Source of the DNA: Polyangia bacterium
GTDB taxonomy: Bacteria; Myxococcota_A; Polyangia; Nannocystales; Nannocystaceae
Direction of reading: 5' to 3'
DNA: 64,000 nucleotides
NCBI GenBank assembly: GCA_030424595.1
Contig: JAUHWG010000003.1
Location: 349,345-413,344, forward strand
The notes below the pieces were generated by a model. It was not told the DNA's origin. It did no database searches and saw nothing but the letters and a program-made list of their open reading frames with translations. A program made the translations under genes and the position numbers. Within the stretch, counting starts at the first letter, position 1. Every line of letters starts with the position of its first letter. Shown here one piece after another: positions 34,561 to 44,325 of the stretch.

Positions 34561-36399
34561 ATGCATATCGAGGTCGGCACAAAGCAGTACAAGGAACTCT
34601 TCGGCTTTCGGGACTTTCTCAACGATCCCTTCGAGAGCCGCCTGCCCCCGCACAAGCTGCTCGTTCAGAGCCTTGCGGACCCGAGCAAGCGCATCGACGT
34701 GATCGATCAGATCATCGGCGACGCACGGCCCGAGGGGCTCTTGCACACCGCAGGTCTCAAGGACCTCCAGCTTGGCAGCCAGTACATGATGCACGCGCGC
34801 CTGGCCGTCTCGCGGTTGGGGGACACGCTCTCCCTGCCGGGAAACGGGTTGCTGACATCAATGACCGACGGGCTCGTCGATGTGATGCGTCAGGTGAAGA
34901 TCCCCTCGCGGGCGTCGAACGAGGACATCCAGCGATTTCTCGCCGATGCCGCCTTTTCAATCGGCATGAAGGCCCTCGGGGCCTTCGGTCCGTGGGGCAA
35001 GATCGCTGCTGCGGTCGCAGGCTTCGCACGGGGGATCGTCCAGCTCGTCAGGCAGCGCAAGGACCTCGTGAAGCTGGACGAGGACCGGCGGCGAAAGTTC
35101 GCCTACGCCAAGCTGCCGCCCCTTCAGGAGCCGGACACGCAGATCGACGCTTGGTACGTCGATGCAGTTCTCAAGGCGAAGATGGAGACCGGGTCGTGGT
35201 CTGCGATCTTCTCGCCGCGGTTTGATTCGGACGAGTGGGTGGCCCTCAATCGCAACGGCGGGGTCGCGCTCGCACCTGGTGAAAGTCTCACTGGTATCGA
35301 CGAACTCGGTGATGAGCGCAAGGTCTTCAAGCCGAGCGGCGGTATCGGCTTCATGCCCGGCCTCGACCAGATCACGAGCGTGATCCAAGTCAGCGTGGAT
35401 CCCGAGAAGCTCAGCGCCTGGGATGGTGGGACCTGGCCGGTGCGTCCCGACGCCGTCACCGACGTGGGCAAGTTCTTCGTCAACACCGGCCGCCTCGCCG
35501 CGATCGCCTGGTCCTGGGCCACCGAGGCTGATGCGTCGCCGGACCTCTACAAGATCGACACCAAGGTCCTTCACGAGCGTTGGAAGCGCTACTGCGACGG
35601 TGGCCTTCGGTTTCTCTCCGAGAATGCGCGTGACTGGAAGGAGAACAACGGCAAGGGTCGTGTCCTCTCGGGCACAGCCGGCTACATCGCCGGAAGCGCG
35701 ATCGGCTGTGCGATCGGCGTCTGGCGCTGCGAGCCCGACGGCAACGGCTTTTCGATCGTCGAGCCCGGCCTGCGCGGCGACGCGATGATGGGCTACGGCC
35801 GCGGTCGCGAGGCGATCGGCTGCGTGATGGACCCGCCGAGCATGAGCTCGCAGGCGGACGGCAAGTCCTGCCTCTTCACGGTCTACGAGCTGCGGATCCG
35901 CAAGGTGCTCGACGAGGCGCGCCGTCGCCAGACCTACTTCCTCTGGCACTCGCTGGTCTCAGCGTATGTGCGCGCCGACTTCGACGCGTTCCTCGACCCG
36001 AAGATGCGCGACACGCTGATGCGGGCGCGCGCCCTACTCCTTGAGCATCCCGACCGGATGTTGGTCGAGCTCGACGACGTCGCCGACGACGAGCCTGGTC
36101 TCCCAGGGGACGGCAAGACCTGGAAGCAGCAGCTCATCGCCCGCGGCGTTCGCAAGCGGCACCCACTGATGTACTCGGGGACACGGACCACAGGCGGGCG
36201 CCAACCGGGGACCTTGAAGCCCCCGAGAAAGCCGCCGCCGAAGCTGCCCGTATATGAGGGGCAGCTGGCGTGGGGAGATGTCCCCGAGTTTGGAGATGAC
36301 CGCTCACGGAGGGGATGGAAGACCGCGGCCACAGTCGCGGGAGGACTTTTGCTCGGCGGGGGCGCCTATGCCCTCGCACGTCAGATGGAGAAGGGATGA
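34561..36399 (+). CDS. Large membrane-anchored element protein
   Basis: A 612-residue protein. A hydrophobic stretch near residue 150 (GMKALGAFGPWGKIAAAVAG) and a C-terminal membrane helix (TAATVAGGLLLGGGAYALA) bracket a mixed domain with conserved-looking aromatic and Gly motifs. The C-terminal tail before the anchor is Pro/Lys-rich. GPWGKI is not a Walker A site because Ser/Thr is missing. It overlaps the next gene by ATGA. It may be a minor structural or injection protein. Confidence 0.62.
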   Translation: MHIEVGTKQYKELFGFRDFLNDPFESRLPPHKLLVQSLADPSKRIDVIDQIIGDARPEGLLHTAGLKDLQLGSQYMMHARLAVSRLGDTLSLPGNGLLTSMTDGLVDVMRQVKIPSRASNEDIQRFLADAAFSIGMKALGAFGPWGKIAAAVAGFARGIVQLVRQRKDLVKLDEDRRRKFAYAKLPPLQEPDTQIDAWYVDAVLKAKMETGSWSAIFSPRFDSDEWVALNRNGGVALAPGESLTGIDELGDERKVFKPSGGIGFMPGLDQITSVIQVSVDPEKLSAWDGGTWPVRPDAVTDVGKFFVNTGRLAAIAWSWATEADASPDLYKIDTKVLHERWKRYCDGGLRFLSENARDWKENNGKGRVLSGTAGYIAGSAIGCAIGVWRCEPDGNGFSIVEPGLRGDAMMGYGRGREAIGCVMDPPSMSSQADGKSCLFTVYELRIRKVLDEARRRQTYFLWHSLVSAYVRADFDAFLDPKMRDTLMRARALLLEHPDRMLVELDDVADDEPGLPGDGKTWKQQLIARGVRKRHPLMYSGTRTTGGRQPGTLKPPRKPPPKLPVYEGQLAWGDVPEFGDDRSRRGWKTAATVAGGLLLGGGAYALARQMEKG

Positions 36400-36605
36400 A
36401 CGAAATGGAAGCAACACACGATCACAGTCACGAGAAGGTCTCGATTTGGTGGACGATCGCCGGTTTCGTCGCGAGCAGCGCGGCGGCCCTCGGCATCGGT
36501 TTCAAGATCGGCTCACGCAACAAACCATGCGCCTGCAAGGCTCTCCCCAAGGAGACCGAGCCGCCGAAGGCCGGCGCGGAGAGCAACGGCGGGAAGAAAG
36601 GGTAG
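36396..36605 (+). CDS. Small single-span membrane protein, 69 aa
   Basis: The ATG overlaps the preceding stop. A His-rich N-terminus (ATHDHSHEK) is followed by one helix (WWTIAGFVASSAAALGIGF), then CACK and a polar Lys tail. Several such short anchored proteins occur in this element. Function unknown. Confidence 0.65.
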   Translation: MNEMEATHDHSHEKVSIWWTIAGFVASSAAALGIGFKIGSRNKPCACKALPKETEPPKAGAESNGGKKG

Positions 36606-36611
36606 GTCGCC

Positions 36612-37946
36612 ATGGAGCTCGAGATCTCCAGGATCACGGTAGAGGTGAAGGATCGCGCGAGCGGTCGTGTTCATCGGCGGGAGCTAGCTCCTGGCGCGGC
36701 CTGGCCGTGCTCGGTGGAGGATCTCGAGGCGATGACCGCAAAGGCCTCCAAGGGGTCCTCGTCGCCTACGGACGGGGACCCGAGTCCGTCCGCGCCGAAG
36801 CCCTCGGGTGGCGAGGATGCGCCGACTGCAGACGCGGAGAAGGGCCGGAAGGGAGCCCAGAAGGCCAAGTCTTCCAAGACGAGCGCCAAGAAGGAGACCG
36901 CCAAGAAGGGAAGCGACAAGAAGGCACCCAAGAAGAAGGCACCCAAGAAGAAGACGCCAAAGAAGAAGGCGTCCAAGAAGGAGGCCTCTGAGGCGCTCGA
37001 TCTGTCCACGATCGAAGCCCGAGAGGCCTACGACGAGCGGCTCCTCGGGGTCGTTCAGAAAGGCCCGACGTCGGTCGCCGCCGCTCGCAAGGTGGTCGGC
37101 GGCGATCGAATGCAGGTGGTCGGCGGCCTCACTCGACTCGTCGATCGCGGCCTCATCGTCAAGCGGGGGGCTGGGCTTGGCGCCCGCTACCGGATGCCGG
37201 ACGCGATCGAGCCAGAGCCGGAGGCCGCCGAAGCCCCCCCGCCCCAGGCCGAGGTCGTCACCCCACCGAAAGAGCGAGTCCGGCTCCGGTGGCGCAAACA
37301 GGAGCTCCAGGGGCGCGACACGTTGGTCGCGCGCTTCGAGGAGGGAGCGTTTCGCCTAGTACCGATGATCAGCGGATCCCACGGCCTCTTCTACGAGGGC
37401 GACGACGACAGCCTCCTCAGCTACGGCTGCGGCGAGGTCAGCCCCCTCAAGGCCGTCGCTCGCGAGCTCGCCGCTGCGGGGCTCCCGGATCCCGAAGTGT
37501 TTCGCGCCAACGGTGGCAGCGTCGCCGCCTGCCCGCCGCCCAAGCGGATGCGCCTGGGCGACGTCGAGCTGACCTGGCGCGAGTCGATCAAAGACGGTCG
37601 ACAGCTCTGCGTCGCCCCCACCGGCGAGGGCGAGATGAGGGTCATGGAGAGTGATGGCGGCTCGTTTGTGCTTGTCTTCGTCCGTGCGGGCGACACCGCC
37701 TTCGACACGCTCGGCTGCGGCACACGTGAGGATCTCGAGCTGAGAGCGCTCAGCCTCCTCGCCGAGGTGATCGACGAGCCGGCGAGTTCGGAGTCGAAGA
37801 CGGAGGCGTCAGGCGACGAGGCAGACCCTGAGCCCGGCGAACCTCAAGAGACGAGCGAGGCTGACGAGACGAGTGACCAAGAGAAGGAAGACCGCCTGGT
37901 CGGATCCTTCGCCAGCGCCGCAAAGCAGCTCATGGAGTCGATGTGA
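36612..37946 (+). CDS. Histone-like Lys-rich protein with winged-helix domain
   Basis: A 444-residue protein. Residues about 75-125 are a Lys/Ala/Pro-rich tail with KKAPKKKAPKKKTPKKK repeats, like histone H1 tails. A winged-helix-like segment follows (GPTSVAAARKVVGGDRMQ, GLTRLVDRGLIVKRGAG). The C-terminal half has a separate beta-rich domain and an acidic end. It probably binds DNA without sequence preference, perhaps packaging the element genome. It is coupled to the next gene by TGATG. Confidence 0.65.
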   Translation: MELEISRITVEVKDRASGRVHRRELAPGAAWPCSVEDLEAMTAKASKGSSSPTDGDPSPSAPKPSGGEDAPTADAEKGRKGAQKAKSSKTSAKKETAKKGSDKKAPKKKAPKKKTPKKKASKKEASEALDLSTIEAREAYDERLLGVVQKGPTSVAAARKVVGGDRMQVVGGLTRLVDRGLIVKRGAGLGARYRMPDAIEPEPEAAEAPPPQAEVVTPPKERVRLRWRKQELQGRDTLVARFEEGAFRLVPMISGSHGLFYEGDDDSLLSYGCGEVSPLKAVARELAAAGLPDPEVFRANGGSVAACPPPKRMRLGDVELTWRESIKDGRQLCVAPTGEGEMRVMESDGGSFVLVFVRAGDTAFDTLGCGTREDLELRALSLLAEVIDEPASSESKTEASGDEADPEPGEPQETSEADETSDQEKEDRLVGSFASAAKQLMESM

Positions 37947-40900
37947 TGGATGGCGCGACATTCTTTGAGAAACTGGTCCCCCTGTGGCGTCCGACCGCGG
38001 TCGCGGAGGTCGGGGAGGAGTTCTTCGCCCGCTTCCTCGATCGCCGAGGCGGCGAGCTCATCGCGATCCTCGATCAGCTCATCGCCCAACGTGCTGAGCG
38101 ACTCTCCGCGATCGAGGCTCCACCCGACCAGTGGACGCCGGCGCGCAGGGCCAAGGCAAACCTCGCGGCGATGCAGGTCCTCGCGAACAAGGGCGAAGCG
38201 CAGCTCACAGACGTCGAGCGGCGCACCCTTCTCGGCTATTCGGGCTGGGGCGGGCTCTCGATCGACAAGTACCAGGAGCAGTTCCCCGAGGGCTGGGATC
38301 CCGATCGCTTCGGCCTCGTCCACGAGTACTACACGCCGACCAAGCTCGCGGTCGCGGTCGCCGACGCGCTCTGCCCGTTCCTCCCGGACCTGGCGGGTCG
38401 CGATGGCGTGATCCGAGCCATCGAGCCCGCCGCCGGGATCGGCCGGTTCATGCGCGCGCTGGGCCAGGTCGCCTGCGAAGGTCCGCCGATCCGCTGGACG
38501 GCGATCGAGCTGTCGACGATCGCCGCGAAGATGCTCCCGGAGCTCTTTCCAAGCGCCGACATCTACGCCGGCAGCTTTGAGGAGTGGCTTCACCGCCAGA
38601 CCAACCGCCGAGGCCTGCCCGCGGCGGGCGTCGAGGTGACGGCTCGCGACCAAGGCAAATTCCGCCTTCTGATCACAAACCCGCCCTACGGTAATCGCGG
38701 CCTGACAGCGAAGTGGGACCAGGCCCCCGAGTACGCCGAGCGCGAGGCCTTTGCGTACTTCCTGCGACGCGGCCTCGATCTTCTCGCGCCCTTCGGCATC
38801 GGTGTGTTTCTGATCCCGGCCGGCTTTCTCACAGGGATCAGCGCTGCGCGCCGCGAGCTGCGTGAGCGGGTGCTCCGGCGACATCACCTGATGACCGCCT
38901 ATCGCCTGCCGAGCGCGACCTTTCCAGGCGCCAATCTCGTCACGGACCTGGTCTTCTTCCGGGCTCGCGGCGGCGAGCTGGCCGAGGTCGACGAGGCTGA
39001 CGCGTTCATCGTCGAGGGCCGCTACTTCGATCAGTTCTCCTACTACGTGCTCGGCGAAGAGAAGGGCCGCGGCGACGACGAGAGCGACGACTCTCCCGGC
39101 ACGTCGCGCGGCCGCTACCAGCATCAGGTTCTCGGCGAGTTCGAGGGCCTCCCGCCCCTGGCCGAGCGGACTCTGTGCTCCGCCTGCATCGTCCGACCGG
39201 TCGCCTTTCCGGCCGCGAGCGCGAGCCGGCTCGTCCGCAAGGCGGTGTCCAATGACGAGCTGACGCCGCTCCTCGCTGCGGCGCTGACCCTGGGCGGACG
39301 TATCGCGGACTACCTCGCGGAACGGGCCCAGGGCAGCCTCCGGGCGGTCGAGCTCTGGCCGGAGCTGCTCCAATCGCTGCGCGACTTCCAGCGCGCGCCG
39401 GAGGTCGTGGAGCTCGGGGTCGTCAACCCCTGGTCGTGGATGGAGCTGCGCCACCTCGCCGAGGCAGACACCCCGGGCGCTCAGCAATTCCTCAACGCAT
39501 TTTCCAAGGCCGGCGATCTCACGGCCGCGCTGACGACCGAGCCGACGATCGAAGAGCGCTACAGCGGCGAGCCCGGCGACCTGCTCGGACAGGCCGAGTT
39601 TCTCTATCGAAGCCGGCGACGAATCGCGATCGATGAGCTGCTCGAATTCCACCAAGACCAAGGGGGAACGACGGCCAAGGACGAGGCGCTGACCCGACTC
39701 TTCCGCGCCGAGTGGTGCGTCGACGGCTATTTGATGCAGGAGCTGGTCCCGCTGCGCGACTACGTCACCGGCGACCTCTGGCCGAAGCTCGATCGCGTCG
39801 AGTCGCAGCTCGGCGGATCGAGATCGCGAGAGGACCAGAACAGCCTCATGGATCACGCGATGGCCGACGCCTTCGCGATGGCAGGGATGCAAGCCCCGAC
39901 ACCGCGGGCGATCGCACAGGCGCAGGGGATCCCCGAGGAGCAGCTCAAGCTCCAACAACAGCGGCTCCTCGCCGCGATCAAGCCGGTCGAGTTCGAGGAC
40001 ATCGGCGACGTATCCCCGCGCGACGGCTACATCCCTCTCGCGATGATCGCCGAGTGGGTCTCCGAGGCGCTCAACAGCCGCTTCGGCGCTGTCGCTCTTG
40101 AGCGGAACGGCGGTCTCGTGCGCGTCGTCGATGCGGAGTACGACACGTTGAAAAAGGCGCCGATGGATCCAGAGACGCTCTGGTTTGTCGGGTGGGTCAA
40201 CCACGACAACACCTTCTTCGGCCCGAATGACCTTCACTACGACGACCCCGAGGCCGAGAAGGTCCGCGCTTCGTCGGGCCTCAACGAGCTCAAGATCTGG
40301 GACTATCGCGCGAGCTACGAGCGCGCCTGGACGCAGAGCTTCAACGCTTGGGTCCGCGAGGAGCCCTCGCGGATGGAGGCGATCCGCGACGCCTACAATC
40401 GCGGCTTTCGTCGCTACGTCCGCCGCGAGTACTCCGGCGAGCCCCTCGACATCGCCCGCTGGGGCGGTCAGGTCCGGCTCGCGCCCCACCAGAACGCGGC
40501 CGCGCGGCGCGTCATCGAGGCCCGCGGCGGGCTCCTGGCCTTCGACGTCGGCGTCGGCAAGACCTACACCGGCCTCGGAGTCTTGGCGCGCGCGCGGCAG
40601 GAGGGCTGGGGCCGGCGGCCGGTCGTGCTCGTCCCCCCGAGCCTGGTGTGGAAGTGGAGCCGCGACTTCGCCCGCTGCCTCCCCGACTATCGCGTCGCCG
40701 TGATCGGCTCGACCCGGCGCCAGCTCACCCGCGGCAAGCGGGTCAACGCGGCCGCCGAGCGCCTCGCCCAAGGCGAGATCACCAAGGATCAGTATCGGCA
40801 GCTGATCACCGTCGCCAAGGCCGACAAGCCCGAAGAGCGCGCCGCCAAGTGGTCCGCGTTCCAGGCTGGCCTCTACGACGCCGTGATCCTCAGCTACGAG

Positions 40901-43900
40901 GCGCTCAAGCTGACCCAGGTCGACCTCGACGCGATCCTCCGCTACGCCGAGAACACGCCCGCGATTCGGCGGTTGATCAGCCTTCAAGAGCGCAATGAGC
41001 ACACTCGCGGTCGGAGCAGTAGGAAGAAGCCGAAGAGCGAGCGCAAGAAGGCGATCGCCGAGACCGGCGTGAAGGGGTTCATCCTGGAGCGGCTCGAGGT
41101 CGACGAGCGCCGCCAGCTTGATCCCGGGATCCGCTGGGAAGAGCTCGGGGTCGATCTTCTGATCGTCGACGAGGCCCAGAACTTCAAGAACCTCTACGCC
41201 CCCGAGGCCCGCGAGGGAGGCATCCCGAAGTACATGGGCCTCCCCGCCGGTGGCTCGAAGCGGGCTTGGCAGCTCGACTTCCGGTCGAGCTTCGTCCGCC
41301 AACGCACCGGCGGTAGCGGTGTTGTGCTCCTCTCGGCGACCCCCGCCAAGAACAGCCCGCTCGAGTTCTACAACATCCTCCAATACGTCGATCACGACGC
41401 ATTTTCCAAGGTCGGCATCCACGACCCCGAGGACTTCGTCGATCGCTACCTCAAGATCGAGGGCCGCGACGTCCTCGACTCCAACTTCGACATCGTCCGC
41501 AAGTCGGCCGTCGTCGGCTTTCGCCGCCTGGACGAGCTCCGCGGGATCCTTGATCGCTATTCGGAGTTTCGGACCGCTGAGGAGGTCGGGATCAAGCTGC
41601 CCAAACCGCGGGTCCAGCGGGTGGACGTGCAGATGGACGACGCCCAGGAGGAGAAGTACGACGAGCTTGTGCAGAAGATGACGGAGCGCCTCAAGGCTCT
41701 CCTTGAGGGCAAGGGCACCGACCAAGCGGCTGTCCTCGGCGACATGGTGCGGATGTCCCTCATCGCCCTGCATTCGCAGCTCGACGAGGGCTACGACTGG
41801 AACACGGCGCTCGAGGGCGGATTGGCTAAGCGCAAGGTCACGGCGAGCGCGCTACCGCGGTGGCTCGAGCGCGGGTGGGATGTCCTCGACATCGATAAGG
41901 ACAAGGCGAAGGCGCTGATCCAGCGCGACCTGCCGAGGCCCGACTACAACTCCCCGAAGTTCCAGGCGATCGCCGAGCGGATCGCGGCCCAGCCCGGATG
42001 CGGTCATATCGTCTTCTGCGAGCCCGTCGCCTGCCATGCGTGGATCCGAGAGGTCCTGATCGAGCACGGGATTCCGAAGGAGCGGATCGCGGTCATGAAC
42101 GCCGTCGCGACCGACTCGAACGCGCGGATCAGGATCGCGGACGGCTTCAACGGCGACCCCGAGGGCGGCGTCGAGGCGATCTACGACGTCGTCATCGCCA
42201 ACAGCGTCGCCTACGAAGGCGTCGACCTCCAGGTCCGTACCTGCGCGATCCACCACGTCGATCTGCCCTGGACGCCCGCCGACCTCGAGCAGCGAAACGG
42301 CCGCGCGTATCGCCAGGGCAACACGCTCGGGGTCATCGAGATCCTCTACTACATCGCCCAGGGCTCGATGGACGGGTATCGGTTCTCCGTCATCCACGGC
42401 AAGCGCGGGTGGCTCACCGATCTCCTCGAGAGCCAGGACCGCGACACCAACAACCCCGCCGCGCAGCAGGAGTTCTCGCCGGAGGAGCTGCTCGAGTACA
42501 TCGCCCGCGACAAGTCCGGCGTCCGCGAGCTCCTCGCGAAGCGCAAAGCGCAGCGCAAAGAAGAGGAGCGGACCAAGCAGGCCGCGAACGCGGCCGCGCT
42601 GATGCGGCAGGCGGTCAGCCGCTTCCGCAGCGCCCGGCGGCTCGCGAAGAGTCAGCCCGAGCGGGCGACGAAGCTCCGCGCCGAGGCGGAGGAGCGCCTC
42701 ACCTCGCTCGAGCGCGGCGCCGGCGATGCCTGGCCCTGGACCAGCGCGATGTATGCGTTTCGAGAGGTCGACGGCATCGTCCCCGCGGACGGCAGCGCGC
42801 CTGTCTTCGAGGGTCTGCGCGTGGTCCAGCAGCGCGGCGAAGGGGAGGTGCTCGCGTTCGAGTTCGGTCGCGTGATCGATGGTTCGTCGGGGCTCGTCAT
42901 CGGCATGCGCAAGGCCGGAGAGGCGCACTGGCGGATGGTCGGCACGCAGGAGATCACGGCGATGGCGATCCAGCCCGCCGACATCCAGCGCCGGGACGCG
43001 TGGCCCGAGGACGACGACGCCGACACCGGCCTCGCGCTCGGGCGGACGATCGCCCGCATGACCTCGTGGACGCACCTCGGCTGGGAGGGCGCGAACGAGC
43101 CCTTCATCGGTCGCTGGTGGGGTCGACAGGGCGCGGCGATCGGCGAGCAGTTGGCGAAGCGTGGGACGGATACGGAGCGACTGCCCGTGGTCATCGGCGA
43201 CGAGCTCCAGCTCAAGAGCGGTCCGGCGATTCGCGACGGTGTCCTGCTCCCGCCGACCAACGACGGCTGGGATCGCTACCTCAAGCTGGCGCCGCGCTCC
43301 GACGAGGTTTGGAGCGCGCTTCGGGATGTCGGCACGCTCTGGTGGGGCCGACGGGTGCCACGGGACCTGCTCGCCAACGTCCCCGAGATCGACGACGAGA
43401 GCGCGCTCGCGCGGCTGCAACGCAAGCTCGCGGAAGCCCGGCAGGCCCACGCTGTCGGTCCCCATGAGATCGCGGAGTGGTTCATCGAGAACGACTTCGA
43501 CAAGGCCGGCGATCTCATCGGCGACTACCTCCGCTCACCGACGCAGTCTTTTGAAGAGCTCGCCGCGGAGCTCCGCAAGCTGATCGACGGTGCGCTCGAT
43601 GATCGCTGGTACAGCCGCTCCGCCCTGAACTCCGAGGGTCTTCCAAACCTCCGCGAGGACCTCCTCTTTGAGGACGCCGGTCGTCACTACGTGCTGGCGC
43701 GTCTCCCTCATCATCCGACGCGCCGCGTGTACATCACCCGCCCCGAGGTCGCGGGAGCGCCGTACACCGTCGCGGAGGGGGCGCTGAACGAGGGGGACAC
43801 GGTCTGGGACATCGACGAGGCCGACGCCGCGTCGATCGAGGCCGCCTGGGAGCGCCATGGCTGGCTGATGCGCGCTCTTGAGCTTGTGCCCGCATTTCTC

Positions 43901-44323
43901 GGCGAGGCTCACGATCTGCTCGGCATCGCGGCCGAGGCGATCGATAGCCCCAAATGTCTCGGTGGTCAGCGCTCGCGGGCGATCAAGGCGCTACGGACCG
44001 CCGAGAAGTACTACCGACGGGCGGCCAATCGGATCCATCAAGGTCGGCCCGCGAACGTGCTCGAGGCGCTCGTCGAGATGGTCCGGCACGTCACGGGAAG
44101 CGCCGTGACGATCGCCGAGGCCTGCGGGATCGGCCAGCTCGAGTTCTTGGGCAGCCCTGTGCTTGTTCGCGAGCGGGACCGGTTTGCGCTCGCGCAGGTC
44201 GGTGAGGACATCGTCGATCGCCAGGACACCGGGGAAGGGGCGGAGCTGCAGGCCGCGACCGAGCCGACGGTCGACTCCGGCGAAACGTCGGAAGCCTCGA
44301 AGAACGAAGGCGAGGAGGCGTAG
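37946..44323 (+). CDS. DarB-like N6-adenine methyltransferase/SNF2-type helicase
   Basis: A 2,125-residue polyprotein-like enzyme. The methyltransferase part has motif I at about residue 160 (IEPAAGIGRFMRAL) and NPPYGNRG at about 246. The helicase part has Walker A at about 868 (FDVGVGKTYTG), DEAQ at about 1075, LLSATPAKN at about 1130, and motif VI near 1450 (NGRAYRQGN). About 600 further residues are unassigned. Very large fused methyltransferase-helicases such as P1 DarB are carried by phages and conjugative elements, and DarB shields P1 DNA from type I restriction. A type I system lies 10 kb downstream. I use ATG 37946; GTG 37943 is one codon earlier. Confidence 0.88.
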   Translation: MDGATFFEKLVPLWRPTAVAEVGEEFFARFLDRRGGELIAILDQLIAQRAERLSAIEAPPDQWTPARRAKANLAAMQVLANKGEAQLTDVERRTLLGYSGWGGLSIDKYQEQFPEGWDPDRFGLVHEYYTPTKLAVAVADALCPFLPDLAGRDGVIRAIEPAAGIGRFMRALGQVACEGPPIRWTAIELSTIAAKMLPELFPSADIYAGSFEEWLHRQTNRRGLPAAGVEVTARDQGKFRLLITNPPYGNRGLTAKWDQAPEYAEREAFAYFLRRGLDLLAPFGIGVFLIPAGFLTGISAARRELRERVLRRHHLMTAYRLPSATFPGANLVTDLVFFRARGGELAEVDEADAFIVEGRYFDQFSYYVLGEEKGRGDDESDDSPGTSRGRYQHQVLGEFEGLPPLAERTLCSACIVRPVAFPAASASRLVRKAVSNDELTPLLAAALTLGGRIADYLAERAQGSLRAVELWPELLQSLRDFQRAPEVVELGVVNPWSWMELRHLAEADTPGAQQFLNAFSKAGDLTAALTTEPTIEERYSGEPGDLLGQAEFLYRSRRRIAIDELLEFHQDQGGTTAKDEALTRLFRAEWCVDGYLMQELVPLRDYVTGDLWPKLDRVESQLGGSRSREDQNSLMDHAMADAFAMAGMQAPTPRAIAQAQGIPEEQLKLQQQRLLAAIKPVEFEDIGDVSPRDGYIPLAMIAEWVSEALNSRFGAVALERNGGLVRVVDAEYDTLKKAPMDPETLWFVGWVNHDNTFFGPNDLHYDDPEAEKVRASSGLNELKIWDYRASYERAWTQSFNAWVREEPSRMEAIRDAYNRGFRRYVRREYSGEPLDIARWGGQVRLAPHQNAAARRVIEARGGLLAFDVGVGKTYTGLGVLARARQEGWGRRPVVLVPPSLVWKWSRDFARCLPDYRVAVIGSTRRQLTRGKRVNAAAERLAQGEITKDQYRQLITVAKADKPEERAAKWSAFQAGLYDAVILSYEALKLTQVDLDAILRYAENTPAIRRLISLQERNEHTRGRSSRKKPKSERKKAIAETGVKGFILERLEVDERRQLDPGIRWEELGVDLLIVDEAQNFKNLYAPEAREGGIPKYMGLPAGGSKRAWQLDFRSSFVRQRTGGSGVVLLSATPAKNSPLEFYNILQYVDHDAFSKVGIHDPEDFVDRYLKIEGRDVLDSNFDIVRKSAVVGFRRLDELRGILDRYSEFRTAEEVGIKLPKPRVQRVDVQMDDAQEEKYDELVQKMTERLKALLEGKGTDQAAVLGDMVRMSLIALHSQLDEGYDWNTALEGGLAKRKVTASALPRWLERGWDVLDIDKDKAKALIQRDLPRPDYNSPKFQAIAERIAAQPGCGHIVFCEPVACHAWIREVLIEHGIPKERIAVMNAVATDSNARIRIADGFNGDPEGGVEAIYDVVIANSVAYEGVDLQVRTCAIHHVDLPWTPADLEQRNGRAYRQGNTLGVIEILYYIAQGSMDGYRFSVIHGKRGWLTDLLESQDRDTNNPAAQQEFSPEELLEYIARDKSGVRELLAKRKAQRKEEERTKQAANAAALMRQAVSRFRSARRLAKSQPERATKLRAEAEERLTSLERGAGDAWPWTSAMYAFREVDGIVPADGSAPVFEGLRVVQQRGEGEVLAFEFGRVIDGSSGLVIGMRKAGEAHWRMVGTQEITAMAIQPADIQRRDAWPEDDDADTGLALGRTIARMTSWTHLGWEGANEPFIGRWWGRQGAAIGEQLAKRGTDTERLPVVIGDELQLKSGPAIRDGVLLPPTNDGWDRYLKLAPRSDEVWSALRDVGTLWWGRRVPRDLLANVPEIDDESALARLQRKLAEARQAHAVGPHEIAEWFIENDFDKAGDLIGDYLRSPTQSFEELAAELRKLIDGALDDRWYSRSALNSEGLPNLREDLLFEDAGRHYVLARLPHHPTRRVYITRPEVAGAPYTVAEGALNEGDTVWDIDEADAASIEAAWERHGWLMRALELVPAFLGEAHDLLGIAAEAIDSPKCLGGQRSRAIKALRTAEKYYRRAANRIHQGRPANVLEALVEMVRHVTGSAVTIAEACGIGQLEFLGSPVLVRERDRFALAQVGEDIVDRQDTGEGAELQAATEPTVDSGETSEASKNEGEEA

Positions 44324-44325
44324 CG

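Noticed and set aside
34990..35020. GPWGKI in the 612-residue element protein as a P-loop of a packaging ATPase
   Set aside because: The Ser/Thr after Lys is missing and the stretch is hydrophobic; no Walker B follows. No packaging ATPase could be assigned in the element.
37844..41773. 1,309-residue open frame antisense to the DarB-like gene
   Set aside because: The + strand frame has ordered methyltransferase and helicase motifs. The antisense frame has no motif and is a by-product of GC-rich codon use.
41852..43465. 537-residue antisense frame over the same gene
   Set aside because: Low-complexity Arg/Leu/Asp composition without domains; mirror of the coding frame.
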